In this document: positions 1-5,557 of the stretch, piece by piece
Position numbering within the stretch: the first letter of the stretch is position 1
How the letters are laid out: each line of letters begins with the position of its first letter
Source of the DNA: Saprospiraceae bacterium
Lineage (GTDB): Bacteria; Bacteroidota; Bacteroidia; Chitinophagales; Saprospiraceae
Length of the DNA stretch: 11,249 bases
Direction of reading: 5' to 3'
NCBI GenBank assembly: GCA_022842255.1
Contig: JALHPW010000102.1
Coordinates: forward strand, 1 to 11,249
Position numbers and translations under genes: made by a program
Notes under the pieces: model-generated
Seen by the model: the letters and a program-made list of their open reading frames with translations, nothing else
The model's database searches: none
What the model was told of the DNA's origin: nothing

Positions 1-1646
1 AAAGAACCCACATTTTCCAGACAATCAATATCAAGATTGGGGGATCCGTCGTCTGGTGGGAATTGCGTGATAAAGACACGGGAGAAGTCGCCATTTGAGT
101 TGGTTCCGCAACCTTCCACTGCTGCACTGGCCACCAGCCCCCAAGGGTATCCAGCTGGCTGTTCTGCCTCAAGCCTCCAGGTAGCACCATTGGCTGGAAC
201 CGTGATGACCTCCATATTGCCTCCCTGCAAGGTGAAAGGGTTGTTGATGGGCGGGGCCATGACTACTATATCTTCCACGACAATATAGTTGGAGGGCACC
301 AACATGTCTGTTCCTTGGTTTACAATCATAAACCGCACTTCATTGCCTGCACAGTACCCATGTACCTTAAGTTCGGCACCTGTCCACAAACCAGGGGTGG
401 TACAAAAGGTGTCAGGGAAAATTTTTGCCTCACTGCAATGTGTTTGCCCTAAAGTAGCGGCGCAATCCAGGATAAAATCTACCCTAAAACTGCCACAATC
501 GCCTTCTGGAACATCTCCCAATTGGAATGTGTACGTATTTCCATTGATGGCAGACCAGGGTATGGTACTTGAAACAATATTGAAGAACGTGTCAAATTGT
601 ACCTCAATATAGGCGTTTTCGGCAGGGGTTGTTCCGGTATTGCAATAGCTGATATTGGCTCGGTTATTAAAGCACCGACGCAACATCGGGGTGGACAAAT
701 CTACCTGAAGCGATGGGCAAAGCACCTGAGGTTGCAGGCCAAAATTCGCCACACCGATGGTTTGAATGGTAGTGGTAATCCCGGTTACTACCTCAGGGCA
801 GCCTCCCCAAAGGCCCCCAGTGTTGGTTAAGGTTACATCGTAGGTGCCGGGGAGGGTTTCCAATTCATAGTTGCCATTTGGACCCGATCGGGCGAAGTAG
901 GTGCTCACCCCGTCGGAGGCCGACACCGTCCACCCCTCCATTCCAAGGTCATTGGCGTTGTTTTGACAATTTGCATTTAGGTCATTAAATACTCGGCCGA
1001 TAATTTTGGATGGAAGATTGGGCGCGTTACAGCCTAAATCAGCAATAGAGGTTCCGTTCACATCCCCTTTTTTAACCCCGATGAAATCAACCCCTGTGAT
1101 ATTCGCATCCAAATTAGAGATAGAATAAGATTCTGGAAATGCTGGGGTAAAAGGGTCGAGCGGGTCAGGGAAAACGTAGTCTTTCAGTACAAAACGGTAG
1201 TTGTTGACCGGAAATTCATTGATAATCCCAAGAATTAAGGTTCGAACAAGGTTGGTATCGACCGTTGTAATGCTATTGGAGTTGTCAAGATCTGCTGCGA
1301 TAATTTTATAGGGCGAATCGAACAGCTCCAGCCCCTCCAGATGCTTTACCATGAGCACCATATCATAGGTAGTCACCCCGTTCAAATGGTTTTCATTACA
1401 ATCCACTGGAAAGATGTTGTATGCCCCACCAGCCTGCAGGGTAAAACTGTAATCGCCCGAATTGGTGTATACGATTTTGTTTTCCGTTCCGGTAACCATG
1501 ATGGCAAAGCCATCCATTTTAGTCCCTTCGGGCGTTTCCAAGGTACCCGAAACGGTAAACTGTGCGGCTACATGGCTGGCAAAAAATACCAGTAGTAGGC
1601 AGAAGAGAGCGGTTTTTGAGATTTGGAGGTATAAGTTCCTTTTCAT
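1..1646 (-). CDS. Secreted surface protein with dockerin-like module, partial (C-terminus beyond window)
   Basis: An open frame with no stop runs from an ATG at 1646 through the left edge, giving 548 complete codons plus two bases. The N-terminus is a good signal peptide (residues 1-29: basic MKRN, a hydrophobic run, and VAAQ before the likely cut). Residues 30-80 look like a carboxypeptidase-regulatory or B-type beta fold. Residues 82-145 form a paired EF-hand, dockerin-like module: a first loop D82-C-N-E-N...NGVTTYD95 and a second loop D119LDNSNSITTVD130, each followed by a helix (MVLMVKHLEGL, LVRTLILGI). DFIGVKKGDVNG at 187-198 closes this block, as in related Saprospiria-type proteins. 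Residues 215-305 resemble an SdrD-B domain (GRVFNDLNANC... then PNGNYELETLPGTYDVTL), and residues from about 310 onward resemble DUF11/DUF7619-like beta repeats. Such proteins usually end in a type IX secretion sorting domain, which cannot be seen here. A role in adhesion or surface display is inferred. The substrate or partner is unknown. Confidence 0.85.
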   Translation of the reverse strand, partial: MKRNLYLQISKTALFCLLLVFFASHVAAQFTVSGTLETPEGTKMDGFAIMVTGTENKIVYTNSGDYSFTLQAGGAYNIFPVDCNENHLNGVTTYDMVLMVKHLEGLELFDSPYKIIAADLDNSNSITTVDTNLVRTLILGIINEFPVNNYRFVLKDYVFPDPLDPFTPAFPESYSISNLDANITGVDFIGVKKGDVNGTSIADLGCNAPNLPSKIIGRVFNDLNANCQNNANDLGMEGWTVSASDGVSTYFARSGPNGNYELETLPGTYDVTLTNTGGLWGGCPEVVTGITTTIQTIGVANFGLQPQVLCPSLQVDLSTPMLRRCFNNRANISYCNTGTTPAENAYIEVQFDTFFNIVSSTIPWSAINGNTYTFQLGDVPEGDCGSFRVDFILDCAATLGQTHCSEAKIFPDTFCTTPGLWTGAELKVHGYCAGNEVRFMIVNQGTDMLVPSNYIVVEDIVVMAPPINNPFTLQGGNMEVITVPANGATWRLEAEQPAGYPWGLVASAAVEGCGTNSNGDFSRVFITQFPPDDGSPNLDIDCLENVGS

Positions 1647-1685
1647 GTCAAACTGGATTTATCAAGTGAGTAAAATTTCATGATG

Positions 1686-1716
1686 CAAAAGTGGAGGCAG
1701 CTATGGCCCTGAGCAA
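1686..1716 (-). promoter_or_regulatory. Possible Bacteroidota-type promoter for the dockerin-like protein gene
   Basis: On the minus strand, TTG (1716-1714) is followed after exactly 20 nt by CACTTTTG (1693-1686). The second box matches TAnnTTTG except for its first base, and the spacing fits Bacteroidota primary-sigma promoters (TTG, about 19-23 nt, TAnnTTTG). Transcription would start near 1680, leaving a 5' UTR of about 30-35 nt and no clear Shine-Dalgarno, as is common in this phylum. This is a motif match only. Confidence 0.35.
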
Positions 1717-1770
1717 GGACAAAATTTTAAAATTGTAACAAATTTATTTGAATTTTATTTTTCTATAAAA

Positions 1771-1801
1771 TTGATTTTCAGTGTTTTAAATTTAAATTTT
1801 G
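1771..1801 (+). promoter_or_regulatory. Weak promoter candidate for the 464-residue helical protein gene
   Basis: TTG (1771-1773), a 20-nt spacer and AAATTTTG (1794-1801) approximate the TTG / TAnnTTTG pattern. The start would fall about 48 nt before the ATG. The surrounding 1730-1840 is very AT-rich, so a chance match is plausible. A Shine-Dalgarno-like AGAGGA at 1845-1850 sits 6 nt before the ATG at 1857, which supports that start over the out-of-frame ATG at 1850. Confidence 0.25.
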
Positions 1802-1856
1802 TAAATAAAAATTTAGCAATATTGCGTCAAATTTTCCTTAAAATAGAGGATGTCAC

Positions 1857-3251
1857 ATGGAAAAAAGCAAATTAGCCCAACTGCTCCTTGGTTTTTCGAA
1901 AGAGGAGCTTCGCGAATTGGGCAAATTTTCGGCCACACCGTTCTTCAACCCAAGGCCGGAAGCGGCAGCCCTGCTTCGGGTTTTGAGCAAAACTTTGTTG
2001 GCCGGAAAACCTTTGCCAAGCAAAGAACAGTTGTTTCGGCAAATTTTTGATAAAGACACTTTCGACGACCACCGGGTGCGCATGGCCATGGCCGCTTTGT
2101 TGCAAACCACGGAGAAATACCTCGCAGTGCAGGATTTTTTGCAAGACAAACCGGCTTATCACCTGCGTTTGAGCAAAATATTGCAAACTCGGAACCTGCC
2201 CGCCCAAGCCAAAACAGCTTGGCAGGAAGGCTATACCGCACTGGAACAACGCACCCTGCGCAACGCTACGTACCATTATGATTTCTATCGATTTGAGGAA
2301 GAACGATACCGGGTAGCACTCGATACGACTGAGGCGGCGCAGGCCAATCTTCAGGCACTGTCCGACCAATTGGACACCGCGGTTTTGTCGCGCAAACTCT
2401 GGCAAGGCTGCTTTCTATTGGCCCACCAGGCCCGTTACAATGCCGTTTGTGATTTTGGGTTTTTGAACCAAGTCCTGCCTTTTGCAGAAAAATATCTGGA
2501 TTTGCCCGCCATTTCCATCTATTACCATTGCTATCTGGCACTGACAAAACCTTCAGAAAGCACTCATTTTCAAGCATTTAAAAATGATTTGCTACATCAC
2601 GACGCGCTTTTCCCACCCGACGAATTGCGCGACCTCTACATCCTGGCCATCAACTTTTGCACCCGTCGGTACAACGAAGGCGATTTGTCTTTTTTGCGCG
2701 ACCAACTTGACCTCTATAAAATCGGGTTTGACAAAAACTACTTCCGGTCGGATGGCGTGCTTTCGCGCTTCACTTATCTAAATGCGGCAACCATCGGCTT
2801 GGTAGCCCGTGAATTTGACTGGGTGGAAAATCTAATCAAAACCCAGCGCCAATACCTCGAACCAGCCTACCAAGAAAGTTTGTACTCTTTCAATTTGGCA
2901 CGCCTGGAATATCAAAAAGGGAATTTTGGCCAAGCGCTTCAGCTACTCCAACTGGCGGAGTACAAAGAGACCATGTTGGCCCTGGCTGCCAAAACCATTC
3001 AGTTGAAAATTTACTATGAAAGCGATGAATACGATTTGCTAGAATCGCATTTACAGGCCATCGCGGCATTTATACGCAGAAAAAAAGTGATGGGCTATCA
3101 CCGGGAAAACTACCTCAATTTGGTATATTTTGTACGTAAATTGCTCGAAATGAACCCTTTAGACAAAAAAGCCAAACTGAGTTTCCGCGAAACAGTGGAA
3201 CAAACCAAACCACTTGCAGAGAAGGAGTGGTTGTTGGGACAAGTTTTGTGA
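1857..3251 (+). CDS. Conserved hypothetical protein, all-helical (TPR-like)
   Basis: This is a 464-residue protein of unknown function. The start is supported by AGAGGA 6 nt upstream. It has no signal peptide and no transmembrane stretch, so it is probably cytoplasmic. The sequence is almost entirely predicted helix, rich in Leu, Ala, Glu, Gln, Tyr and Phe, with paired-helix spacing resembling degenerate tetratricopeptide repeats. One example is FNLARLEYQKGNFGQALQLL at about 348-367, and the region from about 180 to 430 looks similar throughout. The N-terminus (LLLGFSKEELRELGKFSATPFFN) is a compact helical head followed by the repeat-like region. No catalytic motif is evident. It is divergent from the dockerin-like gene and convergent with nusA, so no operon partner gives context. 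Its stop codon overlaps the first bases of the 7-mer inverted repeat at 3250. A scaffold or protein-interaction role is a guess from the fold alone. Confidence 0.8.
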   Translation: MEKSKLAQLLLGFSKEELRELGKFSATPFFNPRPEAAALLRVLSKTLLAGKPLPSKEQLFRQIFDKDTFDDHRVRMAMAALLQTTEKYLAVQDFLQDKPAYHLRLSKILQTRNLPAQAKTAWQEGYTALEQRTLRNATYHYDFYRFEEERYRVALDTTEAAQANLQALSDQLDTAVLSRKLWQGCFLLAHQARYNAVCDFGFLNQVLPFAEKYLDLPAISIYYHCYLALTKPSESTHFQAFKNDLLHHDALFPPDELRDLYILAINFCTRRYNEGDLSFLRDQLDLYKIGFDKNYFRSDGVLSRFTYLNAATIGLVAREFDWVENLIKTQRQYLEPAYQESLYSFNLARLEYQKGNFGQALQLLQLAEYKETMLALAAKTIQLKIYYESDEYDLLESHLQAIAAFIRRKKVMGYHRENYLNLVYFVRKLLEMNPLDKKAKLSFRETVEQTKPLAEKEWLLGQVL

Positions 3252-3382
3252 ATTACGAATTGCGAGGTACGAAGTACGAGGTGCGAAGTACGATTTTTGC
3301 ACCAGCTTGAAATGCCAGGGGAGCGCAAAAATCGTACTTCGTACTTCGTAATTCGTACCTCGCAATTCGCACCTCGTAATTC
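3250..3382. repeat. Long imperfect hairpin built of 7-bp units (RCGARKT) in a convergent gap
   Basis: The left arm (3250-3300) is a tandem of heptamers: acgaatt, gcgaggt, acgaagt, acgaggt, gcgaagt, acgattt, then ttgc. The right arm (3325-3382), read on the other strand, is acgaggt, gcgaatt, gcgaggt, acgaatt, acgaagt, acgaagt, acgattt, ttgc, one unit longer. Paired units differ by at most one base. Two of the differences leave G.U pairs in plus-strand RNA. The loop is the 24 nt at 3301-3324. The element starts within the TGA stop of the upstream gene and ends 3 bp before the nusA stop, so it fills the convergent gap. A bidirectional terminator is possible, but there is no U-tract directly after the stem. 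Confidence 0.85.
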
Positions 3383-3385
3383 GGG

Positions 3386-4630
3386 CTACTTTCCTTCTTC
3401 AAACTCTTCCGACAAAATGCGGAGCACTTCGCGGACGGTTTCTTCTTCGAGATCGGTGCGGCGAATGAGTTCTTCGGCGCTGAGTTCGAGCACTTGGCGG
3501 GCGGTATCGCAGCCAATATTTTTGAAGGTCTCGATGACCCATGGCTCGATGGCGTCGCTGAATTCTTCCAAATCCACGTCGTCGATTTCGTATTCGGCCT
3601 GATTGCGGTACACATCGATTTCGTAGCCGGTGAGGCGGCTGGCGAGTTTGATGTTGCTACCTGCTTTACCGATGGCCAGGCTCACCTGGTCGGCGTCGAG
3701 GTACACGGCAGCGCGTTTGGCTTCGTGGTCGAATTCGATGGTAGTGATCTTGGCCGGCGTTAGACTGCGCTGCATAAAGAGCGCGGTATTGGTCGTGTAG
3801 TTTACGATGTCGATGTTCTCGTTGCGCAATTCGCGCACGATGCCATGGATACGGCTTCCTTTCATACCGACGCAAGCACCGACGGGGTCGATGCGCTCGT
3901 CGTGGCTTTCCACTGCGATTTTGGCGCGTTCGCCTGGAAGGCGCACGATGTTTTTGATTTCGATTACACCGTCTTCGATTTCTGGCACCTCCGCTTCCAA
4001 CAACTTGGCCAAAAAGTCAGGGTCGGTGCGGCTCAACATGATGAACGGCACGTTGTTGCGCATTTCCACGCGCTTGATGATGCCTTTCACCACGTCTCCT
4101 TTGCGGTAGTAATCGCCACGAATCATTTCGGTGCGCGGCAGAATGACCTCGTTGCCGGTGTCATCGTCGAGCACGAGGACTTCTTTTTTCATGATCTGGT
4201 TCACCTCGCCGGTGATAACCTGACCTACACGCTCGGAGTATTTGCGGTAAATCTCGTCTTTTTCGAGCTCCATTACCCGCGAAACGAGGGTTTGGCGGGC
4301 AGCCATAATGGCGCGGCGACCAAAATCCTCGATGGAAAGTTGCTCGTAGCACTCATCGCCGATGGCGTTGGACTCGTCAATGCCCTGGGCTTCGGTTTCG
4401 CTCACCTGGGAGAGTTCGTTGGTGACCTCACCATCGGGAACCACCTCCCGCACGCGCCAAATCTCCAAGTCGCCTGTATTGGTGTTTACGATCACGTCGA
4501 AGTTCTCGTCCGTGCCGTATTTCTTCTTGATCAGGGTACGGAACACGTCTTCCAAAACGCGCACCATCGTGGGCCGGTCTATGTTTTTGCCCGTTTTAAA
4601 GTCTGCAAAGACATCTACTAAATTGACCAT
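3386..4630 (-). CDS. nusA: Transcription termination/antitermination factor NusA
   Basis: NusA binds RNA polymerase and nascent RNA, and modulates pausing, intrinsic termination and antitermination. The 414-residue length and domain order match Bacteroidota NusA. There is an N-terminal RNAP-binding domain (1-125, with the family-typical NIDRPTMVRVLEDVF) and an S1 domain (about 135-200). KH1 has its GxxG loop GMKG at 255-258, and KH2 has GKAG at 321-324 within SLAIGKAGSNIKLASRLTGYEIDV. A single helix-hairpin-helix-like C-terminal tail (about 355-410) is rich in Glu, in place of the two acidic repeats of the E. coli protein. The start ATG at 4630 gives the expected MVNLVDVF opening. The gene lies 65 nt downstream of rimP on the same strand and is probably co-transcribed with it. 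infB, the usual next gene, is absent: a convergent gene lies immediately beyond. The leader upstream of rimP carries an intrinsic terminator that could mediate autoregulation. Confidence 0.97.
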   Translation of the reverse strand: MVNLVDVFADFKTGKNIDRPTMVRVLEDVFRTLIKKKYGTDENFDVIVNTNTGDLEIWRVREVVPDGEVTNELSQVSETEAQGIDESNAIGDECYEQLSIEDFGRRAIMAARQTLVSRVMELEKDEIYRKYSERVGQVITGEVNQIMKKEVLVLDDDTGNEVILPRTEMIRGDYYRKGDVVKGIIKRVEMRNNVPFIMLSRTDPDFLAKLLEAEVPEIEDGVIEIKNIVRLPGERAKIAVESHDERIDPVGACVGMKGSRIHGIVRELRNENIDIVNYTTNTALFMQRSLTPAKITTIEFDHEAKRAAVYLDADQVSLAIGKAGSNIKLASRLTGYEIDVYRNQAEYEIDDVDLEEFSDAIEPWVIETFKNIGCDTARQVLELSAEELIRRTDLEEETVREVLRILSEEFEEGK

Positions 4631-4640
4631 TCTTTATTTA

Positions 4641-4691
4641 ATGATGAATGATGAATGATAAATGATGAATCTCTCAGGGTTGGTATTCATC
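4641..4691 (-). repeat. 7-bp tandem repeat and small hairpin between rimP and nusA
   Basis: Four tandem heptamers (atgatga, atgatga, atgataa, atgatga; 4641-4668 on the plus strand) occupy the rimP-nusA spacer just upstream of the nusA start codon. The last unit, gatgaat (4664-4670), can pair with attcatc (4685-4691) around a 14-nt loop, so the transcript can form a 7-bp stem about 35 nt before the nusA ATG. It resembles the other short-unit arrays in this window, but its second arm is reduced to a single unit. There is no Shine-Dalgarno, and the region is A/U-rich. Confidence 0.7.
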
Positions 4692-4695
4692 CCTA

Positions 4696-5175
4696 TTAAA
4701 ACGGCAATTTCACTACCGCTTTTTCAATTTGTTCGTAAGGAATTGGGGTCTCTATTTCCTTTTTGATTTTCTTTTTCCCGTCGCGTTCCACTTCGATGTG
4801 CGTCAGGATGATTTGGGTTTCGTCGGCAGATTTCAGAGTGGCTTGTATCTCTGTTTTATCGGTCTTTCTGACCGCCAAGGTCCGGCCTACGTTTTTGAGG
4901 TATTGTCGCGGGAATTTCAGCGGCCGGTCAATCCCGGGACTGCTCACCTCTATCCCGTATGTTTCGCCCAACCAGAGGTTCTCGTCCAATTGGTGCTCCA
5001 CGTAGCGACTGAGTTTTTGACATTTTTCAAGGCTTAGACCTGAGTCGGCATCGGCGTAGATAAAAAGTTTGTTGCCAGGCTTCAATTCGATTTCTACCGT
5101 GAAGCAATCTGCGAACATTTCATCGCTGGTGTATTTTGCTTCCAATAATTGGCCGATGCGTTCGGTAAGTTCCAT
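4696..5175 (-). CDS. rimP: Ribosome maturation factor RimP
   Basis: RimP assists late maturation of the 30S ribosomal subunit. The 159-residue product has the family signature EVSSPGIDRPL at about 76-86, followed by QYLKNVGR and a charged C-terminal SH3-like domain (ERDGKKKIKKEIETPIPYEQIEKAVVKLPF). The N-terminal half (MELTERIGQLLEAKY... IYADADSGLSLEKCQKLSRYVEHQLDE) matches the alpha/beta N-domain. I place the start at the ATG at 5175. The frame stays open upstream to an ATG at 5253, but the extra 26 residues (NDPIDPNDPIDHIKK...) are encoded by the 9-bp repeat array and do not resemble RimP. It is the first gene of a rimP-nusA pair and lies behind a structured leader of about 200 nt. The two-gene order rimP-nusA is the classical one. 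Confidence 0.95.
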   Translation of the reverse strand: MELTERIGQLLEAKYTSDEMFADCFTVEIELKPGNKLFIYADADSGLSLEKCQKLSRYVEHQLDENLWLGETYGIEVSSPGIDRPLKFPRQYLKNVGRTLAVRKTDKTEIQATLKSADETQIILTHIEVERDGKKKIKKEIETPIPYEQIEKAVVKLPF

Positions 5176-5196
5176 TGAAAATGTGGTCGATTTTTT

Positions 5197-5272
5197 AATG
5201 TGGTCAATTGGGTCATTGGGGTCAATTGGGTCATTTACGCACATTGACCACATTCAACGAATTGACCACATT
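5197..5272. repeat. 9-bp unit array forming an imperfect hairpin upstream of rimP
   Basis: On the plus strand the units are aatgtggtc (5197-5205), aattgggtc (5206-5214), attggggtc (5215-5223) and aattgggtc (5224-5232). On the minus strand, reading from 5272, they are aatgtggtc, aattcgttg, aatgtggtc and aatgtgcgt, down to 5237. The outer 13 bp (5197-5209 with 5260-5272) pair perfectly, and the inner part pairs poorly. A further aatgtggtc copy lies at 5180-5188, out of phase. The array lies 21 bp from the rimP start and would form a large structure in the rimP leader RNA. Confidence 0.8.
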
Positions 5273-5293
5273 AGTAAGGCCTACGTGTATAAA

Positions 5294-5323
5294 TCCGCCT
5301 TCGCCCTGAAGGGCTTCGGCGGA
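5294..5323. repeat. GC-rich hairpin in the rimP leader
   Basis: TCCGCC (5294-5299) pairs with GGCGGA (5318-5323), and GCCC (5303-5306) pairs with GGGC (5311-5314) around a 4-nt loop. A symmetric 3x3 internal loop (TTC opposite TTC) separates the two stems. On the minus strand the hairpin is followed by ATTTATA rather than a clean U-run, so it is at best a weak terminator. It lies between the strong terminator and the 9-bp array. Confidence 0.7.
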
Positions 5324-5324
5324 T

Positions 5325-5355
5325 AAAAAAGAGAGGGAACCAGTGGTTCCCTCTC
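5325..5355 (-). terminator. Intrinsic terminator in the rimP-nusA leader (possible attenuator)
   Basis: GAGAGGGAACC (5331-5341) and GGTTCCCTCTC (5345-5355) form a perfect 11-bp stem with a 3-nt loop. On the minus strand it is followed immediately by six T's (5330-5325). This is a textbook Rho-independent terminator for minus-strand RNA only, because the plus-strand side has no U-tract. No minus-strand gene lies between it and the divergent receptor gene at 5558. It therefore either terminates a leader transcript started at the TAnnTTTG box at 5380-5387, or ends a very short RNA. Confidence 0.85.
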
Positions 5356-5379
5356 GTGAATGCGTTCAGAATTGTGGGG

Positions 5380-5387
5380 CAAAGGTA
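5380..5387 (-). promoter_or_regulatory. Probable -7 box of the rimP-nusA promoter
   Basis: The minus strand reads TACCTTTG, an exact TAnnTTTG match followed by C, as is frequent in Bacteroidota promoters. No TTG is found at the expected -33 distance. The predicted start near 5373 lies about 18 nt before the terminator stem and about 198 nt before the rimP ATG. No minus-strand gene lies upstream before 5558, so this is the most plausible promoter for rimP-nusA. Confidence 0.5.
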
Positions 5388-5557
5388 AGCACGTTTTTTG
5401 TTTTTTTACTTTCCTGGTCTTTCTTTCCCATAGTTTTTCAGGGAATTCTGCTTGGAATTGGAACTCGCGCCTCAAATATTATCCAAACGCCCTACTTTTC
5501 GCGCAGTTCGAACACCTGTAGCATATCCCAATCGCTCATCGCCCCAAACTTCCAACC
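5388..5557. other. Intergenic sequence upstream of the TonB-dependent receptor gene
   Basis: This stretch begins with T-rich sequence (5394-5437) and holds no gene I can support. The only promoter-like match for the receptor is TACTTTTC (5493-5500), one base off TAnnTTTG and lacking a spaced TTG, so I do not call it. Together with the rimP leader it makes up a 382-bp gap without a coding sequence. Confidence 0.5.

Noticed and set aside
1850..2050. Open frame starting at the ATG at 1850
   Set aside because: It is out of frame with, and inside, the 464-residue gene, which has a better placed ribosome-binding sequence and full-length coding character.
3250..3382. CRISPR-like array
   Set aside because: Units are only 7 bp, there are no unique spacers of constant length, and no cas genes are nearby.
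3845..4621. 258-codon open frame on the plus strand, antisense to nusA
   Set aside because: The translation is His/Phe/Val-rich and low in sense motifs. It is a shadow of the NusA frame, which has all NusA domains intact.
5176..5253. Longer RimP start at 5253
   Set aside because: The additional residues are encoded by the 9-bp repeats and are unlike the RimP family. The ATG at 5175 gives the normal N-terminus.
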